Shown: in pieces, positions 21,376 to 31,126 of the stretch
How the letters are laid out: the number at the start of each line of letters is the position of its first letter
Position numbering within the stretch: the stretch's first letter is position 1
Source of the DNA: Acanthaster planci
Taxonomy: Eukaryota; Echinodermata; Asteroidea; Valvatida; Acanthasteridae
Length of the DNA stretch: 32,322 nt
Assembly: GCF_001949145.1 (NCBI RefSeq)
Contig: NW_019091594.1
Span: forward strand, 57,505-89,826
Reading direction: 5' to 3'
The notes under the pieces: model-generated
Told to the model about the DNA's origin: nothing
The model's input: the letters and a program-made list of their open reading frames with translations, nothing else
The model's database searches: none
Made by a program: the position numbers and the translations under genes

Positions 21376-23125
21376 AAATCTAGAGTCCCATTGTAATGCA
21401 GTCGACAAGTTCTAAGCTGAGGACTGGATGACTGTCACAATCCAGCACGAGATTGTTTTTTATGAAGCAGGACAATTAGGGAAATGATACAATGAAGGAA
21501 CTCATTGCATTTTCTCTGATTAGTGCTGTCCTGTTGAGGTATCAGTTCAGGGCTTGATATGAACTGGGCACCATTTCTATTATCTTCCAGCACAGAGCAC
21601 GGATTGAATGTCCAGAATGAAGATATCAGAAGTAAAGGAGAATGTGTAGATGGATGAATAGAAACCAATAGAATCAGGAGGGTCACTCAAGACTTGAGGG
21701 ATGTGCTGTTGGTCTGGACAAATCTACTCAGGGCCATGTACGGTTGATGGGGCAACGATGGGGGGGGCGAGTTTTGCCATGTCAGGGCTGCGATGTGCCT
21801 GTGGAGCACTGATGCGACATGGAACACTGGGGCAACGCATGAGGGAGTGAGTTGGCATAGGCCCAAAGCACGCCCATCTAAGGGGTGTGATGACCGAAGT
21901 TGGGGGCAAAATGTCCTGCAAATGAGGCAGGTTGCTTCTTGGGGAAACTTGCCCCTGATATGGCATAGATGAAGACTGAGAACACCAAAAAAGCCTGGGA
22001 AAGAATCAGCTGGAGACATTGATCCTGAGCATCTGCCTGGATCAAGGATCAGTTTGAGGATAACTCACATACCTACAAATTGCAACTTTTCTTATTGTGA
22101 GACTTTCGTATCTCAGCCTGGTGACTGCTCTGTTCTTCCAAAGCAGGTTTGGATAAGGGCAGAGCCATGGAATTCCAAAACAATGAAGAAATTCCGAAGT
22201 TGATGGTAAAAGTTAGGGAATAACCTCAGGACAGGTCTTTTCCAATTGGTGACTTGTGGACAGTTTCCAGTCAACTGGTCAAACTGCATGTCAGGGGCCT
22301 TGGATATGGCACTCGAAACCAGGGCTCATCCTGAGACTTTGAAAGGCAAAACTTGCCCTTTGTTTTGATGTTGGTGGCCCGTTACTGGCAAGTTTTTCTA
22401 TCAGCTGATGTTCCCCACAAACAGTAGATGGTGGGGCAGGCTTAGAGTATCCCAGCTGCCAGCCTATGGGTTGCCACCATGAATCCTAGGCAAAAGCGTG
22501 TCTTCTGCCAACTGGTAGGGGTGCTCCCAGCAGATCCATGTTCGAGGTTAGACCTGTGGGATGGTAATGCCCCCTGACCTTGCACACCTACAGGGCCAGG
22601 GGTCCCACGTCTGCTGTGGGGCCCACTATGGCACAAGTGGATCTCCCCTTTACAAATCTTCCCCTAACCAAATGTGCAAGGGAACTAATACCCAATATCA
22701 ATCCTTAGGGGATCAGAGACCAAGGCAACTAAGAAAAAAGCAAACTCTTGCTATTTATTACATTGATAAAATAAACACAAGCTGAAAGAAGATGGTGACA
22801 ATAAACCTGACAGAAACGACACTGGAGATTTTATGATCTATTGCTATCTGATGCCAAGAGAAAAGATGAGACGGCAGGCATACCGCAGGGCACAGTTGGT
22901 AGCCTATTGTGGGAACTCTTAGCAGATGTACTGTGCCCTCTATGGAAATATGTATCTGAAGTGGCCTTTTGGGTGAGTTGAACGCTGAAGACTCATTCGA
23001 AAAGAAAAGAAACAAGTCACCAAAGTGCAATTTATGTCAATTTTGTCAAAAATTCATCACTTTTGAAATGATTAACACAAAAAAATTCTTAAATAGTACA
23101 ACTGAGGTCAGCTCAATTTACTTAC
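21376..23125. other. Intronic, unassigned; includes a GC-rich stretch at 21690-22000
   Basis: 1.75 kb with no gene I can support. Overlapping open frames on the minus strand at 21435-22019 and 22442-22636 share no recognised motif. The GC-rich part may be an old unrecognised repeat. Confidence 0.35.
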
Positions 23126-23282
23126 CATGTTTGTAATAAAAGCATGGATATTCAGGATCTGGAATTGGGCAGTCGTATATCTCACCATACCTTATCTCTG
23201 CTTGATGTAAAGTAGCAGGGATATCAAACACAAGATGTTTGCTGGGCGGACAACCAACTTGAACACTCAAGCTACTGGTGCC
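23126..23282 (-). CDS. CATSPERB: CatSper subunit exon 5 of those visible: GCPP and DPE-PCF segment
   Basis: Exon of 157 bp, 52 codons plus one base. The acceptor is TTGTATTTCCAG and the donor is ACATG followed by GTAAGT, a near-consensus site. It encodes SVQVGCPPSKHLVFDIPATL and then YDCPIPDPEYPCFYYKH. GCPP-K-L-FD followed by DC, DPE and PCF is the most diagnostic stretch of CatSper beta/epsilon subunits in this window. The cysteines probably form stem disulfides (known of the family, not visible here). The intron that follows is about 8.9 kb and holds the plus-strand Gypsy relics. Confidence 0.93.
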
Positions 23283-23691
23283 CTGGAAATACAAAAATTT
23301 GAGCTAATGACATTAACATAAAACAGCCTGAATAGAAAAGGAGGAAATGTCATATCTACAATGCTGAACCACAATGTCACTGTTCACGTACGTGCAACAG
23401 TTGACCACTGGAGATCAAACTACTCTGGGAAGTTTATGACATAACTTCATCATGCAAACTTTATCATAATCCCTCTAATTTTTGAAGGAGACTCACATCA
23501 ACAAGTTTCCTGGTATTGTGATCTTACAAAATACCAAACTATTTCACAAGAATGCAAGCTAATTAAAATGTCCAGAAATAATAATGTAGAGTAATGTAAA
23601 TCAAATCAAAATCTATATGAAAATCCCCAGCTGTAGACTTTTTTCTGCAATGAAAAAAATTGAGTACCCTGATGAAATAATGAACATATGG
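23283..23691. other. Intron 4-5 sequence, nothing assigned
   Basis: Short AT-rich intron segment next to exon 5, without supported features. Confidence 0.4.
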
Positions 23692-23990
23692 TTGGCATGC
23701 CGATGTCAATGTGCATACTGGATACTAACTTCGGTGTAATATTGGCAACTCAACATCAAACATACAAACCAATAGCCAACGTTGGCACAGAATTGGCATG
23801 CCGATGTCAAAGTGTATACCGATGCTAACATCGGCATAACGTCAAAAACTCAGCATCAATTAAACAAACCAATTGCCAACGTCGAATGAACAATGGCAGA
23901 TGAACGTCCAAATTGTGACCATTTACCAATGTCAGAGCAACACCAGAAATACGCTGATTTCCGATGTTTGTCTAACGTATCAATGCTAGC
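23692..23990 (+). repeat. 101-bp tandem duplication with CCGATGTC / CCAACGT words
   Basis: TTGGCATGCCGATGTCAA starts at 23692 and again at 23793. The two units share CATACTGGATACTAAC-type and AAACAAACCAAT-GCCAACGT blocks. A perfect palindrome GCCAACGTTGGC lies at 23775-23786. Weaker similarity (CGATGTTTGTCTAACGT) continues to about 23990, suggesting a decayed third unit. Confidence 0.8.
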
Positions 23991-24065
23991 TGGGGCTTTA
24001 CTGTATTGACAGTATTGTATACCCTCAAAATAAAAATCTGAAAAAGTCAACCAAATTGCAAGTAC

Positions 24066-24206
24066 CTGTAACTGCATCCTTGAGAAGCTATCAAAACTGA
24101 AGCACTCAAATGGTGAGCTCCCTACTTGAATCAAGACTGAGGCAGAATGGAGACCAACACCTGAAGCCAATCGGGTCCGCAGGCTTCCCTTCTCTGCAAT
24201 AAGTAC
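24066..24206 (-). CDS. CATSPERB: CatSper subunit exon 4 of those visible
   Basis: Exon of 141 bp, 47 codons, phase 0 at both ends. The acceptor is ATATTACCAG and the donor is TTACAG followed by GTACTTG. It encodes VLIAEKGSLRTRLASGVGLH, then SASVLIQVGSSPFECFSF and SRMQLQ. The V-V-SS-F-C pattern precedes the GCPP segment in the family, and exon 5 does start with that segment. A second AG nine bases inside the exon (TTATTGCAG) would also keep phase 0 and drop three codons. I prefer the outer one because it keeps the VLIAEKG strand. Confidence 0.9.
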
Positions 24207-24752
24207 CTGGTAATATGATTTACAAGAAAAACCAGACTCATTTGATTCAAATCCTCAGGGATCTTATTTCTAATACCACAAACTAGTTTAGAAATGTGCA
24301 CTGACAAAGAAGGAAAGAAGTCCAACTGGGAAGTTCATATGCACAATTATACACGTATTTACAACTGCACACAAATTAGTGCATAAGATGCAACTAGTGT
24401 AAATCTTAACTATATCATTACTTTGTGGATAAAATTTGAACTACATTACAAAGTCCATATGGACATAAGTCTCAGAGCCAAGATATAAATACTATAAAGG
24501 TGTTTGGGCACTTCTCTGTGACCTTCTTCACCTTTTCTCTCAAGTTGAATGGGCTGGGCAGGCACCACATTTGACAAAGAATTTGCTGCTTCCTATGAGG
24601 ATGCTCCAGCTTCCTATTCACTGACTTCAGCTTGAGGCATCATCATTTCCAACATCCCACATGGCTTGCCTCTGCAAATCAATGGCTGTGGTGCCTCCGT
24701 GGCCTCCTCAAAGACAGACATCGGGGATAGGGATATCTGCGCTGGGGCAAAG
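24207..24752. other. Intron 3-4, mostly unassigned
   Basis: Non-coding to about 24510. From there the minus-strand open frame of the zinc-finger remnant may extend through 24614 without recognisable motifs. Confidence 0.35.
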
Positions 24753-25330
24753 CTAGATAAATTGAGAAGCACCCCTCTCTGCCCGGATGGCAGATGAAAC
24801 GGTTGCCAGCGGGTCCTCTCGACATTCAGCCCTTCCCTTATTTCTGGCTGGTGGCTTCCTTGCCTCCTCTTGCTGGGTAGATTGGATCCTCTGGCCAGCA
24901 TCACTGCCACTCAAGTGGGAACGTTCCCTGTGCTCCCTCTCAAGCATGTTCTCTGCCGTATCCCAGGACTCACAATCACCAAGATCCTTCCAGGCAAGCT
25001 TGAGTCGCATTATCGTCCTCGGTTGGGGCTTCCTCTCCGCCTCAGTTTCCAGCGGTATCTCCTTTAGGTCAACCATGCTGTCTGGGGGCTCTTTGCTGTA
25101 ATGCCATCTGAGGTTGTCCTTCCTGTTGGATCTGAAGGGGCATTGGCAGCACCATGCAAAGAGAGATTTCTCTGCGTGTTCTTTGCGGACACGACAGGCA
25201 AGGCTCAGCCGTTGCTTTTAAGTGCGGTTACACTGTTTGCACTCAAATTCCTGGTGCAACGACTTATCCTTCAAAACAAAGGAACAAACATTTTATCAAC
25301 TCTCTGGTAAATTGAGGACACATGGACGAC
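24753..25330 (-). pseudogene. C2H2 zinc-finger remnant, probably retroelement-borne
   Basis: On the minus strand FECKQCNRT is followed by a stop and RLSLACRVRKEH (first finger; the first zinc histidine position reads Arg). Then comes WCCQCPFRSNRKDNLRWHYS (second finger, CX2C and one His), then MVDLKEIPLETEAERK and a charged, Glu/Arg-rich tail to 24753. CPF-SNRKDNLR-H is a recurring finger in proteins coded by some invertebrate retroelements, but a host zinc-finger pseudogene is possible. It lies on the same strand as the Gypsy integrase at 25840-26755, with the solo LTR between them. Confidence 0.5.
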
Positions 25331-25437
25331 ACATACTACTCTCATGGAGGTTTATCTAAAGTGAGCCTGCAGTCGCCTCTGCCTTGGTGGATTCCTCCCC
25401 ACTGGCTCATAATTTTTATGGTTCTCCCAGATAATAT

Positions 25438-25717
25438 TGTGGCGCTGGGGGCCGGCCGGTCGGGTGGGGGTACCAGTCTGACTCCACGGTGGTGCAGCTA
25501 GCGCCCTTGCTGGACCAACCGGGAGACCCCACCACGCCAGTGCTAGGAGGCCTTTTTTTGGGCGGTCTCGAGAGTTCAGTTTTGTTGTGAATTTTCGGAC
25601 AGGCGAGTTTTGACTGTGTTGCCGAAATAAACGGGTTTTGCACTTGAAAACAGAAGTCCTGAGCCTAGTGTGCTCTCTTGTCCCTTGGTGGAACCCATAG
25701 ACTGTCGGAGTGTTACA
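25438..25717 (+). mobile_element. Solo LTR, 280 bp
   Basis: It starts TGTGGCGCTGGGGG and ends GGAGTGTTACA, giving the TG...CA ends of an LTR. A polyadenylation signal AATAAA at 25626-25631 is followed by a GT/CT-rich region, in the plus orientation. It is flanked by ATAT on both sides (25434-25437 and 25718-25721), a 4-bp duplication of Gypsy size, although ATAT in AT-rich DNA is weak evidence. No internal region follows in this orientation. It is far more GC-rich than its surroundings. A GTTTATTTCGG reading in the other direction has no comparable signal. Confidence 0.7.
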
Positions 25718-25839
25718 ATATCTTTATTGAGCTCTGCAGCTTCTGTGTCCTGTGGTGGGGGCTAGTGTAGCTCCTCGTCTAACATGCCTCCACTATCTGC
25801 AGGTGAGGCGTCAATCTCAGGATAGGTTATCACATCTTG

Positions 25840-26755
25840 TTCAGGCTCTGCAGTATATATTGGAAGACAGCATCTCTTGCTCAGGCTGAGCTTGCTGGTG
25901 CTTGAAACAAATCCCACATGAGGGTACTGACCGTGGCAATGTCACCTTCCATGCCTTTAAAGACTGTCTCTCATACTCCTTTAGTCTGTCTGAATGAACT
26001 ACTTTCATCTCTCCTCGTGGTTTTGCGTGTATCGTAAATGTCACATCTAAAAGTTTCATGATAACTAGGTAAGGGCCCTTCCATCAGCTCACCAACTTCA
26101 GTGATGCAGCCTTTTTCCTCGAGGGGTCATACAGCCATACAAATTGTCTTTCTTGGTAGCTTGCCCTCTTCACTCCTCTACCATACCTGTGCTTTTATTG
26201 CCTGGCTAAATCATGTGCCACCTGTAGGCAATGTCTATTTCCTCTCCATAATCTGTGACTGGTCCATTTCCTGTTAGAGCTAGTGTTTGCATCGTCAAGT
26301 CTATCGGCAATGCAACCTCCCGCCCAAGCATGAGCATATGTGGTGTCTCTCTCATGGACTCCTGTGAGACTGACCTATAGGTGAATGTCGCAAATGGCAA
26401 TTGTTCATCCCAGTCCCTCTGTCCACAATGCGTATCCAGCATCATTGACACCCATCATCAGGGTGCGATTAAATCTCTTGATTAGGCCATCTGACTTTAG
26501 GCTGTACACCACTGGCTTGGTACCAGTCTTCCTTAATTATCCGAAGGATCTTACACATTTCCATAAAAATAGCTATTTTCTACAGCTTTGGACTATTCCT
26601 CCAACTTTAGTTTTGGCCGATCATTATTGATCACTTAGAATGATTATGGTAGGTGTGTCACGTAGTCCATTAGGATAACCACATCGGTGAATGTTTGCTG
26701 CATGCACACATCTACGTTGCTGTCAAATTACTCCAGTGATCTGCATACATGATAA
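25840..26755 (-). pseudogene. Gypsy integrase, decayed, catalytic Glu lost
   Basis: On the minus strand: TFTDVVILMDYVTHLP near 26688-26641 (start of the catalytic core), a deletion, then in two frames CKILRIIKEDWYQ and KTGTKPVVYSLKSDGLIKRF near 26545-26480, where the DDE glutamate (usually ...DGL-ERFNRTL) reads Lys. Then QRDWDEQLPFATFTYRSVSQ, ETPHMLMLGREVALPIDL, a YGCMTPRGK stretch and RGEMKVVHSDRLKEYE ending near 25970. This is the standard Gypsy integrase order, sense to the host gene, with at least five stops or frameshifts. Confidence 0.88.
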
Positions 26756-26784
26756 GTAATTTAAGGAATTGATATGAAAAGACT

Positions 26785-27168
26785 TCAAGGTAGACCATAC
26801 TCATGGGGGTAGGGGAAGATGGCGTGGTTTAAGATCCAGTTATTCATCCCATGTACAGTACAACTTGCTGGGGTCATGGTGGGGAACATATCACGATTGC
26901 CATGTTTGTGATATTGTGAGGTTGAGATGGTACTGCCAGTTGGGTCTGGGTTGGGGCAAACATCACCTGCACAGAGAAGCTCAAGCTGGAAAGATGCAGT
27001 TGAATTCTTGTAGTAAAGAATCTTAAGACCCAAATAACGGCCATGCCAGAGTCCACATATCTTAGGTGGTAGTGACGTCTTAGTTGGTTGTGGTTCAGCA
27101 TTGTAGATATGACAATCACTCTTGTGGTGACCAAAGGCCAGCAGCATACGGACATGGTAGAAAACCAC
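26785..27168 (-). pseudogene. LINE 5' fragment with a broken 2A-like motif
   Basis: A 127-codon minus-strand frame. Residues 58-77 read ASFQLELLCAGDVCPNPDPT. A hydrophobic leucine-rich run followed by GDV--NPGP is the 2A-like ribosome-skipping motif found near the start of CR1-like LINE proteins in sea urchins and lancelets. Here the motif (26964-26941) has Cys for the usual Glu and Asp for the Gly of NPGP, so skipping is not expected. The upstream part is Lys/Pro rich. It is unrelated to the integrase next to it. Confidence 0.5.
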
Positions 27169-27661
27169 AACCAGGTTTAGATCTTGTGCAGAGCCCCACT
27201 ATCAGAATTAGGTTTTATCAATGAAGTTGTCAAAGGGGTAATCAAAGTCACTGTTCACTTCAATTGACCGGTGAGCATCACTGGTTCTAATTCTGATTCA
27301 AATTCAGCCATACTGCACTCAGTAGAACTGTAGATAGAGTGCAGAAAGTCATATACTTCCAAAATATGGCATAAATGCTGCAGATCAACTTCAGAAAGAT
27401 ATACCACGATGATCACAAAAGTGGGTATTTGTAATTGGTACACCAATAATTTCCACAGTTTCCTTCAGCAGAAATTCTTTGCAAAAAGGAGTGAAAAATA
27501 GGCACTGGCAGCCACTCTACCAAAACCAACAATTAATATTCATTAATGTGTAACTTTTACCTCTGGTAATAGTTGATATTCTTGTTTGGTAAGATCAGAA
27601 CTGTAGTTATGAAATACTATCAGGTAGCTTCTCCAGGGGGAGCACAGAACTGAAAATATAA
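27169..27661. other. Intronic, nothing assigned
   Basis: Sequence between the LINE fragment and the next retroelement tail. No supported feature. Confidence 0.4.
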
Positions 27662-27991
27662 ATGCTTATTTTATGTTTATCCCATGGCCTATATAATTGG
27701 TGCCTGGGTGAAGATCCGATTAAGGGAAAACTTGGTCCAGTTGGAGAGGTTGTCTGTACAGCTGACACACCCTGTTCCTGCATTATGAGAGTGATTGGCA
27801 CAGAGTATCATCAGAATAAGCAGCATATTGTCCGGATGCCACAACCACAAGCTAATCTCGACTTCAAGATCCAACAGGAAGACCCAGTCTAACATAACGC
27901 AAATGGTCAGCAATATGGAGTAAGACAGTCTCAGCGAATAAGGAAACCAGGCAGGATTGTGCCATGTATTAGAACTCTGAATCCTCACTGA
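27662..27991 (+). pseudogene. Retroelement pol carboxyl end with RSQR-K-P tail
   Basis: One frame with a single internal stop (27890). It ends VRQSQRIRKPGRIV (27920-27961) and a terminal stop. Basic R-SQR-RKP--- tails close many Gypsy-type pol proteins. Its position 235 bp upstream of a polypurine tract and LTR supports this. The rest of the element is missing on the left. Confidence 0.6.
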
Positions 27992-28225
27992 ATCACTCAT
28001 ACTCAGCTAAAACCAATCAATCTCACACTGGTCTCAGAATTGCACACTCAGTCTGCTTTATTTCCAGAACTCTAGAAATCTGTATGAAAAAAAGGACATT
28101 GGACTTAATTTAGAAGCCAATTTTGGACCCTCAACAATTTCTGGACTCTAATGACGCTAAATTCTCAGATTCAATCCGGTGTATTGTATGTAAATGTGTT
28201 ATTATAACCAATTTATGTTTGTTCC

Positions 28226-28243
28226 AGAAAAGGGGGAGATGAA
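28226..28243 (+). other. Polypurine tract of an LTR retroelement
   Basis: AGAAAAGGGGGAGATGAA, an 18-bp tract with one pyrimidine, directly before TG at 28244. This is the plus-strand primer site that marks the start of a 3' LTR. Confidence 0.75.
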
Positions 28244-28484
28244 TGTTCTGTGTATGACATAAACTACATGTAATAGGGCCATAAAGGAAGGGTTCCAAGA
28301 TGGCAGCCTACTACGCACAGGTTTGACAAGTTCACATTTGGTGAGTTGGTTCCAGTTATTTCCCTATTTAACACGACCTAAGATATAATAGAATAAACCT
28401 TCTGAGGTTGCAAGACTGAGGGTGCAATTGAAGACACAAGCAATTCTTCAATGCAAGAATGAAGGGAAAACCTACGTTAAGACA
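28244..28484 (+). mobile_element. 3' LTR, about 241 bp
   Basis: It begins TGTTCTGTGTATGAC right after the polypurine tract and probably ends TACGTTAAGACA at 28484 (TG...CA). It has AATAAA at 28392-28397 followed by a G/T-rich stretch, as for an LTR R-U5 border. The 5' partner LTR is not in the window, so the right end is an inference from the usual CA ending. Confidence 0.65.
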
Positions 28485-28802
28485 CAATGAAGTTTTGCTT
28501 CATTGCAACAAAGAGTTTAAACTCCTTTTGCAACTCATATGATTTTGGATACAGTATAATAAATTAAACACAAGCATACTGGCCATGCTGTCCTCACAGA
28601 GATTGTACAGGAGCTGTAAAACCCGCCTAATATGGTCTTTGTGAGCTGGTTCTCAGAACAACTGAAATATGAAATTCTGATCCATTCAACGAGTTTGATG
28701 GTTAGAATTATGGAAAAAGAGTGCAGTGTCAATAACTTTGTGAAAAATTTGGCAGTGAAAATTTGCAGCTGTGTAAATTGAAAGATTGGAATACATGGTT
28801 AC
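28485..28802. other. Intronic, nothing assigned
   Basis: Sequence between the LTR and exon 3. No supported feature. Confidence 0.4.
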
Positions 28803-28915
28803 CTCATATTTGATAGAGCTGTTGATGTAAGTTTCCTTCCTTTCTGAGATGACATCCAGCAGATTCTCATCAGACACTTCCACAGTAACCCATAATTCAT
28901 TCAGTAAAACTCCTC
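28803..28915 (-). CDS. CATSPERB: CatSper subunit exon 3 of those visible
   Basis: Exon of 113 bp: two bases complete the split glycine codon, then 37 codons follow, ending in phase 0. The acceptor is GCATTTTTAG and the donor is TATGAG followed by GTAACC. It encodes GVLLNELWVTVEVSDENLL and then VISERKETYINSSIKYE, with a sequon at NSS. The LW-V-VEVSD strand followed by KYE runs directly into VLIAEKG of exon 4, as expected for one continuous beta-sandwich in CatSper subunits. Confidence 0.85.
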
Positions 28916-30398
28916 CTAAAAATGCAATTGTATCATATCACAGATGCTAAACGACACCAGTGCAACTTGACTAGGAATTAATTAAACATGTTCTTGGTCC
29001 TCAACTAAATCCATTTGTGGGCGTTATATCAGAAGATACATGTAACTTTACTATTCATATCATTTAATGTATTAGATCATGAAATTTTGGTAATTCACTC
29101 ATGCTCGCCCTTCTAAGAGATTCATGAATAACCATTGGGTGAACCAAGCAGGGTAAATCACTTATTCACCTCTTTGAGTGGTTCTCTTCTAGAAACCTGA
29201 TGTAGGAAAGTTTGTATGTACGATATAAATATGTCTTAGGACTACTACTATTTTTTATTTAACTGTTGAAATAGCTTTTGTAAAATAGTTGCAGCGTTGA
29301 ATCTTTCTTGGAGGTAAAATGACAAGTGGACAAAGATAAACAAGCAAGCAATGAATCAACTAAGCATGGAAATACTGCAGAGTGTAAGGGGAAGGGTATA
29401 ATGAGAAAACTTAAAGCAGGGGAGGGAACAGAGGGAAGGACGTGAGGCATGGATAAGTAGGAGTCACACTTGAAGGTGCCAAGCTGGGTTGGACTTTAGG
29501 TTGGGGGTGCCCACTTTAGCTGCAAGCCAAAAGCAGGCTGCCTGGGACAACACTGCAAGCGATCTCAAGTGTAAAGGACTTGTATAATGGTTGTCATTGG
29601 TTATTTCACAGGGAGGGAAGATGTGAGTGAAAAGGGGTGATCAAGGGAATCTTGGGGTTTGTTTCTCTACGGTGGTTTTTTCTTTGAGAACCAGACTCCC
29701 AGGAACAAAGCAGGCTCGGAGAACAGTAAATTGAGGATCACTGGCCCCTTGTAAATGTATATGACAGGAGCAATCTGAGTCATTAAAACTTGAAGCACCT
29801 GAAAAATCTGTTACTCCTAGAGCATGCTCTAATAGAAAAGTGGATGTGTCTATGGATCACAGGTGCTGTCTAGGGCTGACAGAGAACCTTGGGGGGGGGC
29901 AAAAAATTTTAAATTTCTTGATGTGACCTTTTGGGAGCCTTCTGAATGATAAGGCTGAATTTGGTGCTGTCTTCCTACATCCACAACTTTTTTTTAATAT
30001 AAGACTGAACCTCTTCAAAATGCTCAAAGCCATTCCAGAACCAGAAGAGTAAAAAAACAACATAATAAGCAACAAAATTATTCTCTGAGTGACCCTCTTA
30101 CATCTCATCCAAAAAATGTGCAAATGTCACCAAATGTTCTTTGACTGGGCGAAACAAACCATGGTTCCTGGGGATATATTTTGACCAATAGCCAAAGTTT
30201 TAGAAAACTGAGATCAAAAAAAAATAAGTGAGAGTCTTGTGTGATTTATTTTAAAAGTTTACATGTTGTCACTCATTAAATTATTATTCAAATATTTACT
30301 GATAAAAGAACAAGTGTTTGCATTTTTTTTATGGTTAGAACATTTGCTATTTTTTTTTCAAAAACACACATGTAGAGTTCATTCCATAAGTTCCATAC
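28916..30398. other. Intron 2-3, nothing assigned
   Basis: About 1.5 kb without a supported gene or repeat, apart from homopolymer runs near 29891 (G) and 29989 (T). Confidence 0.45.
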
Positions 30399-30516
30399 CA
30401 CTAAGGTAATCCCCATCTGCTGTGATGGTAATTTTGAAGTTGAATGATTCCAAACGGTCTAAGAAGATTTCAGCTGGCAAGGTAGTGGCAACAATTCCAT
30501 CATTGCTTTCATATGT
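30399..30516 (-). CDS. CATSPERB: CatSper subunit exon 2 of those visible
   Basis: Exon of 118 bp, entered in phase 0 and leaving one base over. The acceptor is TTTTTGGTTGCAG, a good pyrimidine tract; the donor is AGTG followed by GTATGG. It encodes TYESNDGIVATTLPAEIFLD, then a beta-rich stretch with FNFKITI and ADGDYLSG. It reads as an Ig-like beta-sandwich segment. The spare G is completed by GA at the start of exon 3. Confidence 0.8.
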
Positions 30517-30864
30517 CTGCAACCAAAAAGGGATTACAAATTTAGAATAAAAATAATCAGAATGGATGCATGATTTGTCTACTTTGGATAATTAAACATA
30601 AAATGGCACATTGGTGGACATGTAAGTTGTTCATGTTGGCTAACACAAATAGGCTGATGTCTTAGTCTTGTTTTTGATGGCCCAGATGATCATGACCAGT
30701 CTATACAAATGCATGTATTCATCTTCTGCACATTAAATCAGTTGTATTAGCTGAGTAAACTCATTTCATTGCTTATTGTTTTAACAAACATTCATAAATA
30801 CCTCAATGTAGTCTCCCTATTCAACAACGTGCAACTTGACTGAGTATTAAAATTTGATAATGCC
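30517..30864. other. Intron 1-2, part, nothing assigned
   Basis: Unremarkable AT-rich sequence between exon 2 and the MITE. Confidence 0.45.
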
Positions 30865-30868
30865 CACT

Positions 30869-31122
30869 GGGTCATTCCATGAGGTTGGGGCACAATTTGT
30901 GACTGTGTCAACTGTTACACGGGCTCTGTAAAAATGAACAGCTATTTCCCTGCATGTGGATTCCAAATTGACATTGTTATACATCTTGCAAGGCTGAATA
31001 CAGAGGTGTGTGTTATTTTTACAGAGTAATTGACCTACTCTACAAGTCATGACAGGTGGTAAATGTTACTGATGTAACAAGGACACCGTCACAAATTGTG
31101 CCCCAACCTCATGGAATGACCC
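30869..31122. mobile_element. MITE, 254 bp, with perfect 35-bp inverted ends
   Basis: 30869-30903 and 31088-31122 are exact inverted repeats of 35 bp, starting GGGTCATTCCATGAGG. Similarity continues inward (GTGTC and TTGTTAC blocks), and again at CTCTGTAAAAAT (30925) against its complement near 31014-31026, so the element is largely a foldback. The 4-bp target duplication CACT is at 30865-30868 and 31123-31126. There is no coding capacity. It sits in the intron between exons 1 and 2. Perfect arms suggest a young copy. Confidence 0.93.
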
Positions 31123-31126
31123 CACT

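Noticed and set aside
21687-22019. 110-codon minus-strand frame in a GC-rich stretch
   Set aside because: No recognisable domain and overlapping open frames; likely composition-driven.
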